A DNA stretch of 64,000 nt from Anaerolineales bacterium (GCA_016789025.1 JAEURC010000015.1:1-64000); one strand, 5' to 3'. Counted from the first letter of the stretch, positions 8,093-15,316 are shown. The notes: generated from the sequence alone by a model not told the origin. Numbers and translations are program-made.

Positions 8093-8425
8093 TCATTGCT
8101 CCTTTTTCATTTTTTCCAACACGACATCCAACCGATCAAAACGCTCACTCCAAATTTTCTCGAACGGCGCCACCCACTCAAAGATCGGCTTGAGACGTTC
8201 GGCATTTAACCGATACATTCGCTGACGACCGACACGCCTCTCTTTCACCAACCCAACCTGCTTCAACACCCCCAAGTGTTTACTCACCGACGGCTGGTTC
8301 CAGCCCAGCAACTCAACCAGTTCATTGACCGAGAGCTCCTCTTCGCCCATCGCCTGAATGAGTTGACGTCGCCTGGGCTCGGCTACTGCATTGAATGGAT
8401 CATGTGTCGTCGGTGTTCGCGCCAT
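8093..8425 (-). CDS. ArsR-family winged-helix repressor
   Basis: A 110-aa ArsR/SmtB-type regulator: [20 protein letters not shown] leads into a helix-turn-helix with recognition helix [20 protein letters not shown] and a wing [11 protein letters not shown]. No metal-binding cysteine pair is present, so it belongs to the non-metal group that pairs with AHSA1 proteins. The start is set at 8425: the longer frame (to 8467) would run through the promoter. The -10 box ends seven bases before the ATG, so the message is probably leaderless. A perfect palindrome fills the -35/-10 spacer, strongly suggesting autoregulation of the whole seven-gene operon. Confidence 0.85.
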   Translation of the reverse strand: MARTPTTHDPFNAVAEPRRRQLIQAMGEEELSVNELVELLGWNQPSVSKHLGVLKQVGLVKERRVGRQRMYRLNAERLKPIFEWVAPFEKIWSERFDRLDVVLEKMKKEQ

Positions 8426-8432
8426 GTCCGAT

Positions 8433-8460
8433 ATTATATTCCTATATAGGAATATGTCAA
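8433..8460 (-). promoter_or_regulatory. Consensus sigma-70 promoter with palindromic ArsR operator
   Basis: On the minus strand TTGACA (8460-8455), 16-base spacer, TATAAT (8438-8433), then the ATG after seven bases. The spacer holds ATTCCTATATAGGAAT (8438-8453), a perfect 16-bp palindrome overlapping the -10. Likely the autoregulatory operator of the ArsR protein. Confidence 0.85.
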
Positions 8461-8505
8461 GAGGCAAATTCAGAGACTAGAGACTGGAGATTTGTCATTT
8501 GTTCT

Positions 8506-9306
8506 TTAACTTTGCCGCCAACGGTCTATTGTTTCAAGAAACCCCGCGAGTGCATCTGACCCCGACGTTTCGCCAACAGAAAGGATTTTGCTCATCGGTA
8601 GGTATATGTTTTTATCTTCGATCAACGCAGTGAAAAATTCATGCCACAGTTCCCCCGCCTCCCCTTTCGCCGCCGACCTCAGCCACGCACCCGATAGAGA
8701 CGTGGTCAACGGCACAGCAACGTTTGCAATTTCTTCTGTGATCATTTTCGCTGCGTCTTGCTGATGAATCATCCACGCCGCGTACATGGCGCCCATGAGG
8801 AAGTCGTCGCCTGCGGGCGTGAGTCCAATTCCCAAGCCAGCGAGTTTGGATGAAATGTTTTTTATTGCTGGAATATCTATATTGATGATGGCGTCGGTTA
8901 GAGAATTGGAGAATTGGAGAATTGATTCGTTTTCATTGTCTAGTTGCAGTAAGGCTAAACGCCGAACAATCTTATCTTTTTGCTTTCGCAATTCATCCCA
9001 TCTCGGTATGGGATTCCACATCCGCGCGCCTGCAAGCGAGATCGTTAGGTCTCCAAGCAAAATTTGCGTTTCTTGAATGGATATTTTCGATTCAACATCC
9101 AGATGCTTGGTAAACAAAACTGGTTCTTTCAGGACCAGATTGAAAGGTCCGTTTCCAATCTCTGCGTGGACGATAGAGAGAATTTCTCTTCTTCCGTTGA
9201 TTAAGTTACACGCTTCATCAAATATATGCAAAATAATGGGTTGGTCTGAAAGCGCCAGCCAGCCGGTGAAAGATGGTGCCCGGGAAAGCGCGTGAATATC
9301 GTACAT
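8506..9306 (-). CDS. DUF2877 (AllH-like) protein
   Basis: A 266-aa DUF2877 protein. The diagnostic block GLGIGLTPAGDDFLMGAM lies around residues 161-178, and a VPLTTSLSGAWLRSAAKGE segment follows, as in AllH-family members. AllH-type proteins have been linked to purine/allantoin catabolism as a part of oxamate carbamoyltransferase. No other all or fdrA gene lies in the window, so the role here is open. The gene is expressed on its own from the minus strand; TAAACT six bases before the ATG could be a -10 for a leaderless message. Family assignment firm, function inferred. Confidence 0.75.
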   Translation of the reverse strand: MYDIHALSRAPSFTGWLALSDQPIILHIFDEACNLINGRREILSIVHAEIGNGPFNLVLKEPVLFTKHLDVESKISIQETQILLGDLTISLAGARMWNPIPRWDELRKQKDKIVRRLALLQLDNENESILQFSNSLTDAIINIDIPAIKNISSKLAGLGIGLTPAGDDFLMGAMYAAWMIHQQDAAKMITEEIANVAVPLTTSLSGAWLRSAAKGEAGELWHEFFTALIEDKNIYLPMSKILSVGETSGSDALAGFLETIDRWRQS

Positions 9307-9620
9307 CTTCGTAGTTTACTTCATTGCAACTTCTTTCAATCAGATTTGATGTCGCATAGGCATACCAAGCTCCGCCGATACTCGCTAGTCCTCAACTTCC
9401 TACGTTCTAATCCTATCAGATACGTGAACAAGGCCATCAAGTCTCATGCCTGATGGAGAATGCGTATTTTATAGGAAACTTGTGTGAAAACAGGAGAAAT
9501 TCGCAAAATCTGCGTAATCGATGCATGAATGGGATCTCGAAACCGAGGGTTAAGAAAGCCATAAATCATCGCCTGAGGCATTGTCATTTCTGAGAGCCCT
9601 CGTTATAATGTCAGTCCTTC
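9307..9620. other. Intergenic region before tRNA-Val
   Basis: About 310 bases between the DUF2877 start and the tRNA. Apart from the tRNA promoter at its right end I see no gene, no strong hairpin and no repeat of the families described elsewhere. Confidence 0.5.
9581..9609 (+). promoter_or_regulatory. Promoter of tRNA-Val
   Basis: TTGTCA (9581-9586), 17-base spacer, TATAAT (9604-9609), 11 bases before the tRNA 5' end. Confidence 0.75.
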
Positions 9621-9694
9621 GGGCGGGTAGCTCAGTTGGTTAGAGCACTGCTTTGACATAGCAGAGGTCGTAGGTTCGAGCCCTATCTCGCCCA
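9621..9694 (+). tRNA. tRNA-Val (anticodon GAC)
   Basis: A 74-nt cloverleaf: acceptor GGGCGGG pairs with CTCGCCC (9687-9693, one G-U), discriminator A9694, D-arm with AGTTGGTTA, anticodon stem CTGCT/AGCAG enclosing loop TTGACAT (anticodon GAC), T-arm GTAGG-TTCGAGC-CCTAT. The 3' CCA is not encoded (CTG follows the discriminator). It lies just upstream of the T-box/thrS unit and has its own promoter. Confidence 0.95.
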
Positions 9695-9703
9695 CTGAGT
9701 TCG

Positions 9704-9732
9704 TAGACAGGTAACAAGTAAACGAGTAAAAT
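9704..9732 (+). promoter_or_regulatory. Candidate promoter of the T-box/thrS transcript
   Basis: TAGACA (9704-9709), 17-base spacer, TAAAAT (9727-9732). The predicted transcription start near 9739 coincides with the first base of the T-box leader. The spacer is made of TAAC/GTAAACGAG-type octamer micro-repeats. Confidence 0.6.
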
Positions 9733-9738
9733 GAAAAC

Positions 9739-10001
9739 GCGATGACCGAGACGAGTATGTGGTCACATCCCTGACAGGGAGAAGAGAACGAAGATTGAGA
9801 GTCTCTTCAAGGGAAGTCCGCAGAAAACCACTCGCGAGCGTGAAACTGAAAAATGATCGGTAAATAGTGATCAGTGAGTAAGTGAAACGATTTGCTCCGT
9901 TAGAGGCTGAAGAGATGTATGACAAAATTAATTTTGTCATACAAATCGGGTGGAACCGCGTGAAGAAAATTCTCGCCCCGTGTGTGGGCGAGTTTTGTTT
10001 T
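9739..10001 (+). promoter_or_regulatory. T-box riboswitch (threonine) with terminator
   Basis: The T-box core GGGTGGAACCGCG is at 9948-9960, followed by the terminator hairpin CTCGCCC (9972-9978)/GGGCGAG (9986-9992) and TTTTGTTTT. Stem I begins at GCGATGACCGAGACGAGTA; its base CCGA pairs with TCGG at about 9857-9860. The AGTA and GAA halves of a loop-E motif are visible, and the codon after GAA is ACT (9845-9847), a threonine specifier. Uncharged tRNA-Thr should favour the antiterminator and thrS transcription. A 28-bp perfect palindrome is inserted between stem I and the T-box core (9916-9943). Confidence 0.9.
9916..9943. repeat. 28-bp perfect palindrome inside the T-box leader
   Basis: Centre AAAATTAATTTT with arms TGTATGAC/GTCATACA. 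Near-identical units lie at 27990-28012 and, more diverged, at 44005-44025, so this is a dispersed element and not a T-box part. Confidence 0.8.
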
Positions 10002-10005
10002 AAAC

Positions 10006-10091
10006 CCCCCTCCGTCCCGCCAAGGCGGGACACCTCCCCCAAAATCCGACGAACCCCAGTCTGATTTTGGGGGAGGGCAGGGCGGGGGTCG
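10006..10091. repeat. C-rich/G-rich inverted repeat after the T-box
   Basis: Opens with CCCCCCTCCGTCCCGCC and closes with GGGGGAGGGCAGGGCGGGGG, with inner CCCCCAAAATC/GATTTTGGGGG arms. Same class as 24246-24286 and the start of pstA (39607-39650). Confidence 0.7.
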
Positions 10092-10104
10092 AAAGGAGAT
10101 CGCG

Positions 10105-10167
10105 ATGACTGAAGACAGCACCAACACTCATCAGCGGCTCGGAGGATTTGCTATTGCTTCCCTCTGA
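10105..10167 (+). CDS. Possible 20-aa leader peptide in the thrS leader
   Basis: An ATG at 10105 lies six bases behind AAAGGAG and opens a 20-codon frame (begins MTEDSTNTHQRLGG) that stops at TGA 10165-10167. It is downstream of the T-box terminator and 80 bases before thrS. Its end overlaps an 11-bp hairpin (10151-10192, CTATTGCTTCC / GGAAGCAGTAG). Threonine codons appear twice (residues 2 and 7). It might be a second, translation-based control layer or simply chance; no homologue is recognised. Confidence 0.25.
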   Translation: MTEDSTNTHQRLGGFAIASL

Positions 10168-10247
10168 GGCGCGGAAAAATTCGAGGAAGCAGTAGCAGAT
10201 AAAAGCTTGTACTGAGCGAAGTCGAAGTATCAAGAAAGGAAGCGAAA

Positions 10248-12059
10248 ATGTCGCAACAAGTTCAAGAAAAATACGAAGAGTCAAATCTTTACAAGATCCG
10301 TCATTCGGCGGCGCATGTCATGGCGCAGGCAGTGATGGAGATGTTCCCTGATGGGAAGGTCACGATCGGTCCGCCTGTGGAGAATGGGTTCTATTACGAT
10401 TTCGATCTGCCTCGCAATCTCACGCCCGAAGATTTGGAAGCCATCGAAAAGCGGATGAGGCAGATCGTACAGGGCAAACACGAGTTCAAAAAGACGGTCA
10501 TCTCGGCGGAGGAAGCGAAAAAGATCTTTGCGAACCAGCCGTACAAGTTGGAGTTGATCGAGGGACTCGAAAAAGGCGGACTCGACGAGTACGGGAATCC
10601 GCTGAAAGAGAAGCCTGAAATTTCGATCTATCAACAAGACACGTTCGTGGACTTGTGCCGCGGTCCGCATGTGGCGAGCACGAAAGAGATCAAGCAGGAC
10701 GCGTTCAAGTTGATGTCCATTGCGGGCGCGTATTGGCGCGGCGACGAGAACAACAAGATGCTCCAGCGTGTGTATGGCACGGCCTGGGAGAACAAAGAAC
10801 AATTGAAGGACTACCTACACCAGTTGGAGGAAGCCAAGAAACGCGACCACCGCAAGCTGGGCAGGGAGTTGGAGATCTTTGTCTTTGATGAAGAGGTCGG
10901 TCCCGGTTTGCCGTTGTGGCTGCCTAACGGCGGCATCATGATCGAGGAGTTGGAAAAACTCGCCAAGGAAATGGAAGAAGCCGCCGGTTACTCGCGTGTC
11001 CGTACGCCGATCCTGACGAAGGAAGACCTGTTTCTGCGTTCAGGCCACCTTCCTTATTACGCAGAAAGTATGTACGCGCCCATGGAACTTGAGGGCGTGA
11101 AGTACTACGTCAAGCCGATGAACTGCCCGATGCATCACAAGATCTTCGGCGCAAAGATGCGTTCCTATCGTGACCTGCCTGTCCGATTGGCGGAATACGG
11201 CACGTGCTATCGCTATGAAAAATCAGGCGAGTTGTTCGGGTTGATGCGCGTGCGTTCGATGCAGATGAACGATGCCCATATCTATTGCAGTGAAGACCAG
11301 TTTGAGCAGGAATTCATGGGCGTGGTGCAGTTGTATAAGAAATACTTCGAGTTGTTCGGCATCGAGAAATACGTGATGCGCCTCTCCCTTCACTCGAGGG
11401 CTGGTCTCGGTAAAAAATATGTGAACAACCCCGAACTCTGGATCAAGACGGAAGAGATGGTCCGCCGCGCCATGGATAATGGCGGCGTGCCTTATGTGGA
11501 GGTCGAAGATGAAGCCGCGTTCTACGGTCCTAAGATCGACGTACAGGTTTGGTCTGCGATTGGCAGGGAGTTCTCACTGATGACGAACCAGGTGGACTTT
11601 GCCGTGCCTGAGCGCTTCGACCTGAAATTCACGAACAAGGACGGTCATGATGAGGTGCCGCTATGCATCCATCGCGCGCCTTTGTCCACGCACGAGCGTT
11701 TGATCGGCTTCCTGCTGGAGCATTACGCGGGCAATTTCCCCGTGTGGCTTTCGCCTGAGCAAGTGCGTGTCATTTCGATCACGGATGAACAGAATGAGTA
11801 TGCGGAGAACATCGCAAAACAACTCCGCGAGAATGGCGTCCGCGCTCATGCGGATCTGTCGTCGCAACGCATGAACGCCAAGATCCGCTCGGCGCAGTTG
11901 ATGAAGGTGCCGTACATGCTCGTGGTCGGCAAGAACGAGATGGAAGCGGGGCAGGTCTCTCTGCGCGTGAGGGATGGCAGTCAGCAGAATGGCATTGCCT
12001 TAAGTGAGTTTATTGCGCGCGCAAAGGATCGAATCGAAAAACGAGCCGGTGAGTTATAA
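10248..12059 (+). CDS. thrS: Threonyl-tRNA synthetase, lacking the TGS domain
   Basis: A 603-aa class II synthetase that charges tRNA-Thr. It starts directly at the editing domain: H19 and H23 of the HxxxH motif, then DLCRGPHV carrying the editing Cys and His. The catalytic core has the class II motifs with zinc ligands in NCPMHH, NDAHIYC and CIHRAPLSTHER, and a C-terminal anticodon-binding domain ending SLRVRDGSQQ. Escherichia coli ThrRS is 642 aa because of an N-terminal TGS domain, absent here as in a known TGS-less subgroup. The start ATG follows AAGGAAGCGAAA. Expression is controlled by the upstream T-box. Confidence 0.97.
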   Translation: MSQQVQEKYEESNLYKIRHSAAHVMAQAVMEMFPDGKVTIGPPVENGFYYDFDLPRNLTPEDLEAIEKRMRQIVQGKHEFKKTVISAEEAKKIFANQPYKLELIEGLEKGGLDEYGNPLKEKPEISIYQQDTFVDLCRGPHVASTKEIKQDAFKLMSIAGAYWRGDENNKMLQRVYGTAWENKEQLKDYLHQLEEAKKRDHRKLGRELEIFVFDEEVGPGLPLWLPNGGIMIEELEKLAKEMEEAAGYSRVRTPILTKEDLFLRSGHLPYYAESMYAPMELEGVKYYVKPMNCPMHHKIFGAKMRSYRDLPVRLAEYGTCYRYEKSGELFGLMRVRSMQMNDAHIYCSEDQFEQEFMGVVQLYKKYFELFGIEKYVMRLSLHSRAGLGKKYVNNPELWIKTEEMVRRAMDNGGVPYVEVEDEAAFYGPKIDVQVWSAIGREFSLMTNQVDFAVPERFDLKFTNKDGHDEVPLCIHRAPLSTHERLIGFLLEHYAGNFPVWLSPEQVRVISITDEQNEYAENIAKQLRENGVRAHADLSSQRMNAKIRSAQLMKVPYMLVVGKNEMEAGQVSLRVRDGSQQNGIALSEFIARAKDRIEKRAGEL

Positions 12060-12081
12060 GCCTAATAGCAGACGATAAAGT

Positions 12082-12108
12082 ACAGGCGGAGGATTTTCCT
12101 CCGCCTGT
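12082..12108. terminator. Bidirectional hairpin between thrS and the convergent operon
   Basis: Perfect 11-bp stem ACAGGCGGAGG (12082-12092)/CCTCCGCCTGT (12098-12108) with a 5-base loop, placed between two convergent transcription units. T-runs are weak on both sides. Confidence 0.7.
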
Positions 12109-12109
12109 A

Positions 12110-12247
12110 TTATTTCACCGGCGCGCCTTTCGCGTCTACGATGGGAGTACCCTGTCGCCGTGCCGCCTGAGGGTCGTCGCGCGCGACCCGCGCTGAAAAG
12201 TCGGCAACGGTTGTAACGACGGGAATGGTGACCGGATCTTTATCCAT
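12110..12247 (-). CDS. Small 45-aa protein coupled to the upstream gene
   Basis: A 45-aa frame (begins MDKDPVTIPVVTTVADFSAR) whose ATG overlaps the stop codon of the upstream gene as TAATG, a classic translational-coupling junction. It ends at TAA 12112-12110, right next to the shared hairpin. No membrane segment or known domain is seen; residues are mildly acidic and end in GAPVK. The overlap, the absence of a separate promoter and the clean operon end argue that it is real. I do not recognise the family. Confidence 0.5.
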   Translation of the reverse strand: MDKDPVTIPVVTTVADFSARVARDDPQAARRQGTPIVDAKGAPVK

Positions 12248-12651
12248 TACTTCGCCCTCATGCGATTGTTGCGCGGGTTGTGTTCCACTTCTGCAAGCCC
12301 CAACGCTTCCATCAATGATGGAGGCATGTACATGGCAAAGCGCCCGCGGAAGCCTTTCTTCATTCCATACCAGCCGCCAATGGGGTTCTTCGGCGAGCGC
12401 GCCCAATGCTCCACCGTGCCGGGCGAGGCTTCCTGTTTTTCGTCCTTGCTCCCAAGTTCCATCCAATCGCCGTGCTTCTTGAGCATGTCGTGCAAATCCT
12501 TGACGGCGCGATAATCGTAATGCAATACGGTCGTGCCAACGGTGCAAACAAGAATCTCCTTGCCGTCTTTTGTGTCCACATGCATGGTGTAGTCCGAGGT
12601 GAGCGGCGGCGTCTTCAATTCCCAGGGTCTATCTTTCGTTCGTTTTTCCAT
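12247..12651 (-). CDS. Conserved hypothetical protein (WELKTPP...NPRNNRMRA type)
   Basis: A 134-aa soluble protein. Its body reads like a compact enzyme-or-binding fold: PWELKTPPLTSDYTMHVD at the start, VCTVGTTVLHYDYRAVKDL, HGDWMELGS, SPKNPIGGWYGMKKGFRGRF and a terminal EVEHNPRNNRMRAK. I recall this pattern from a small family of uncharacterised bacterial proteins but cannot name a function. The start is placed at 12651 behind AAGGAG; the longer frame to 12714 would read through palindromic repeats. It sits in an operon with an SRPBCC protein and an ECF sigma factor. Confidence 0.75.
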   Translation of the reverse strand: MEKRTKDRPWELKTPPLTSDYTMHVDTKDGKEILVCTVGTTVLHYDYRAVKDLHDMLKKHGDWMELGSKDEKQEASPGTVEHWARSPKNPIGGWYGMKKGFRGRFAMYMPPSLMEALGLAEVEHNPRNNRMRAK

Positions 12652-12667
12652 TTTGTTTCTCCTTATG

Positions 12668-12720
12668 TGGGGCGGGATGTTATCCCGCCATCTAATGGGC
12701 ATGCGGGATGTCATCCCGTA
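12668..12720. repeat. Two GCGGGATG-ATCCCGC palindromes
   Basis: GGCGGGATGTTATCCCGCC (12671-12689) and TGCGGGATGTCATCCCGTA (12700-12718) in tandem. A third copy, GCGGGATGGTATCCCGC, lies between lipA and nfeD (17766-17782). Confidence 0.75.
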
Positions 12721-12732
12721 CTACGAAAACCA

Positions 12733-13185
12733 TTATTTTTTAGATCGTTGGATAGTCTCGGCTTCTTTCTTCAAATCTGCTGTAAATCTATCGAACGATT
12801 CATCGAAGGATGGAATCATCCCTGCGAATAGCGGAAAGAGTGGACCCCCGATTCGCTCCGACATTGAGAACTGTGTGCCGCTCCCCGACTTTTCGAGGCT
12901 GTAGACGCGGCTTCCCTGCGCGTCGCCCCAGACGAGTCGTTTCTCCGGCACGAACTCCTTGACCTTCAACTTGAACGTTCGCTTCGCATCAAGCGTGGAT
13001 TTGAGTTCGATGGTCGCGCCCGCTTTGATCTCGCCCTGAATCGAAATGACCGTCGAATTCCAGCGCGGATACTCCGCCGCGTGGGTGAGAAGCGCCCAAA
13101 CGATGACGGGGTCAGCCGCAATGGACGTCTGAACCGATGTTTTGCGGCTGAAAGTCTTTCTTGTGGTTGTCGCTTGCTGATTCAT
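12733..13185 (-). CDS. SRPBCC (polyketide cyclase/START-like) protein
   Basis: A 150-aa START-like protein: TSIAADPVIVWALLTHAAEYPRWNS (about residues 20-44) is the N-terminal strand-helix with the tryptophan of the SRPBCC family; then GATIELKSTLDAKRTFKLKV and a final amphipathic helix DESFDRFTADLKKEAE closing the cavity. Members bind hydrophobic ligands or act as cyclases/chaperones; the ligand is unknown. The start follows AAAAAGGAGAAAAA. It lies about 50 bases downstream of the sigma-factor gene and is probably under its control. Confidence 0.8.
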   Translation of the reverse strand: MNQQATTTRKTFSRKTSVQTSIAADPVIVWALLTHAAEYPRWNSTVISIQGEIKAGATIELKSTLDAKRTFKLKVKEFVPEKRLVWGDAQGSRVYSLEKSGSGTQFSMSERIGGPLFPLFAGMIPSFDESFDRFTADLKKEAETIQRSKK

Positions 13186-13234
13186 TTTTTCTCCTTTTTA
13201 TGTAGACGTTTGGAGAAGAAAAAACGATAGGAAC

Positions 13235-14035
13235 TCAATCGGATTCGCTGAGGTATTTTTTCATCACCTGACGGTTGTGTTCGAGGTGATGAAGTTGCAA
13301 TTTTGCCGCACCCGATTCAAAGGGATCAAGTTCCTGTAGGATTCTCATCCGCAAGTCGAAGAGTTCATCACGGCTTCGATTCTCCGCCTCGCGCGCCATT
13401 TCGATTTTGACTAACTCCTCCTGCGCCTTTTGCTTCGGGTTGAAGATCCCGTTCAGTTCGGTGCACTGATGGCAGATACCTTGCTTGTTGATGAGCGAAC
13501 AGCGTTGGTCGAAGATATCCATCATTTTGTTGCGGCTGACATGCAGGTGATATTTCACCATCGCTTCGCTCAGTTGCAGGATCTGCGCGATCTCCTTGAC
13601 TTTGAAATCGTATATTTCCTTTAATAGAATGACGAGATGCCCTTCCAGCGGAAGCGACTTGGAGATGCACGTAAAACAAAAAGCGATGTGTTCGCGGATT
13701 TCAAAATTGCCCTGCGGGGAGGTTTGCCGAATGTGGATTGCCTCTTGAAAGAACTTTCTATCTCCAAGAGCCTCTTCTTTGCAAATATCCGTCACGCTTT
13801 CGGGCCAGCGTTTTTGTGATCTCAGCAAATCTTTTGCAAGGTTGGATGCAATGCTGAACACCCACGTCTTCAACGATGACTCGCCGCGAAACGAATCGAT
13901 CTTCGCCTGCGCCTTGAGATACGTTTCCTGTACGATATCCTCCGCATCCTGCGCGCTAGCGGTGAGGCGCAAGAGGAAAGATTTGAGTTGATGCTGATAA
14001 GTTGGAAATTGGGAGGAGAGATCGTCGGAAGTCAC
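13235..14035 (-). CDS. ECF-type RNA polymerase sigma factor with Cys-rich C-terminal extension
   Basis: A 266-aa sigma-70-family protein. Region 2 reads TASAQDAEDIVQETYLKAQAK...SLKTWVFSIASNLAKDLLRS (about 27-75), and region 4 EIAQILQLSEAMVKYHLHVSRNKM (about 148-171). About 95 extra residues follow, with CSLINKQGICHQC (Cys at about 178, 187, 190), a candidate zinc or redox site, then a charged helical tail. No anti-sigma gene is adjacent, so the extension may carry regulation. The start is GTG 14035, six bases after an extended -10 (TGCTATACT), suggesting a leaderless message. It heads the operon with SRPBCC and small proteins. Confidence 0.85.
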   Translation of the reverse strand: MTSDDLSSQFPTYQHQLKSFLLRLTASAQDAEDIVQETYLKAQAKIDSFRGESSLKTWVFSIASNLAKDLLRSQKRWPESVTDICKEEALGDRKFFQEAIHIRQTSPQGNFEIREHIAFCFTCISKSLPLEGHLVILLKEIYDFKVKEIAQILQLSEAMVKYHLHVSRNKMMDIFDQRCSLINKQGICHQCTELNGIFNPKQKAQEELVKIEMAREAENRSRDELFDLRMRILQELDPFESGAAKLQLHHLEHNRQVMKKYLSESD

Positions 14036-14126
14036 CTGAGCAGTATAGCAGATTATGGTTTTCTAACGAAACTCCCGCTGATCTTTCAAATCAAGCGGGA
14101 GTTTCGTGATGGTTTATGTTCTGCCT

Positions 14127-14774
14127 TTATGCCGAAACTGGATCATGGTCTGTTGTCGGTTGCGCCCACAAGAACCCCAGCGCTACAAGTCCGCCTACGG
14201 GGGCGAGGATGATCAACAGCCACCAGGCGCTCTTGCCGATGTCGCGCAGGCGGCGCGCTCCCACCGCAAGAAAAGGTAAGAGCAAGACAAGCGAGCCCAC
14301 ACTCGCCAGTTCCTGACCCAGATACCCCAGCGCCGCTGTGACCAGCGTAACGAACAACGCGAACCACCAGAATTCAGCCCGCGCCGCTTGCCCGTTGAAG
14401 TCTGCATATTTTGTGAGACAGACGCGGATCGCTCCAAAAAATGTCGCGGGGTTCGCCTCTTCTTGGGCGCCAAACAAATTTTCCATTCTTAACTCCTTGC
14501 CGATCCTAGAGACGGCTTCTTTCAAAGATATAGCCCGAAGGCTGTCTCCATTGTCGGGCATTTCCTCCCTCCCCGCAACTGTGGAAGTCCCTAGTTTTAG
14601 GATCAACTCGGTCCGCGAAGCGACTTGGAGTTTGTGAAAGACATTTTTCAAGTGGAACTCAACCGTGCGGTCAGAGATCCCAAGCGCGGACGCGATCAAC
14701 TTGTTGCTTTTTCCCTTGAGCAAAAGGTCTACTACTTCTTTTTCACGAGCGCTCAGTGCTTGTAGGTGAGTCAT
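14127..14774 (-). CDS. LuxR-type HTH fused to DUF805 membrane domain
   Basis: About 215 aa joining two modules. Residues about 5-65 are a LuxR/GerE DNA-binding helix-turn-helix (LSAREKEVVDLLLKGKSNKLIASALGISDRTVEFHLKN). After an 45-residue linker comes a DUF805 domain with four predicted membrane helices, including ARAEFWWFALFVTLVTAAL, LASVGSLVLLLPFLAVGARRLRD and a terminal WWLLIILAPVGGLVALGFLW. DNA-binding heads on DUF805 are unusual; the layout suggests a membrane-tethered regulator. The start at 14774 is chosen because the longer frame (14822) overlaps the upstream gene. Signal unknown. Confidence 0.8.
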   Translation of the reverse strand: MTHLQALSAREKEVVDLLLKGKSNKLIASALGISDRTVEFHLKNVFHKLQVASRTELILKLGTSTVAGREEMPDNGDSLRAISLKEAVSRIGKELRMENLFGAQEEANPATFFGAIRVCLTKYADFNGQAARAEFWWFALFVTLVTAALGYLGQELASVGSLVLLLPFLAVGARRLRDIGKSAWWLLIILAPVGGLVALGFLWAQPTTDHDPVSA

Positions 14775-14800
14775 TTCAATTTTCCAGTTAAGCAGGTAAG

Positions 14801-15316
14801 TTAACAATCGAATACGAACCAACAGATCTCATTCCGCAGTTTCTGATCGTCAAGCACAAGTTCGCGGATCTCGTTCGGAAGTTGCGCGCGCTGCCATTCA
14901 CATTCGATACGACCCGCTTCTTCCATCCGACCTTCAACTGCCGCCGCCCGCGCGGCTTTGATCGCGTACGCCGCCGCGCCAAGTTCGTGTGCCGCGACAT
15001 GCGCCGTCACTGCCGCCTGTCCCGCTGAAAATGCGGCGTGACGCGCGGCTCCGTTCAACGTTCTTGCCGCCGCCATGGCATGTCCGCCCGCCGCGCGTGT
15101 TTCCATCATGTTGAGTTCCCCGCGTGTCCACAAGCGAACTGCTTCGATTGCCTGACGTGGGCGTGGATTGTTTGGCTGCACCGACTCGAACAGATGCAGC
15201 ACATGCTGAGCGCAATCCGCCGCCCATATTGCGAGCAGGCAATGATCCGAGTCTGCGAGCGTGCCGCCGCGACGGATGGTGATGAATCTGGGATCTCGTT
15301 TTTTTGGCAATATCAT
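14801..15316 (-). CDS. Putative immunity protein (Imm-5-like)
   Basis: A 171-aa alanine-rich, all-helical protein of the 'putative immunity protein' (Imm-5-like) family: DPRFITIRRGGTL, DHCLLAIWAADCAQHVLHLFE, PRQAIEAVRLWTRGE and AAHELGAAAYAIKAARAA. Members were proposed from association with polymorphic toxins, but many are orphan genes, as here; no toxin is next to it. Its ATG overlaps the stop of the DinB gene (ATGA), so the two are coupled. It could equally be a general stress protein. Confidence 0.75.
   Translation of the reverse strand: MILPKKRDPRFITIRRGGTLADSDHCLLAIWAADCAQHVLHLFESVQPNNPRPRQAIEAVRLWTRGELNMMETRAAGGHAMAAARTLNGAARHAAFSAGQAAVTAHVAAHELGAAAYAIKAARAAAVEGRMEEAGRIECEWQRAQLPNEIRELVLDDQKLRNEICWFVFDC

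Noticed and set aside
12225..12831. Several plus-strand frames over the minus-strand small-gene operon
   Set aside because: They are shadows of the supported minus-strand genes and have no start signals or recognisable domains.
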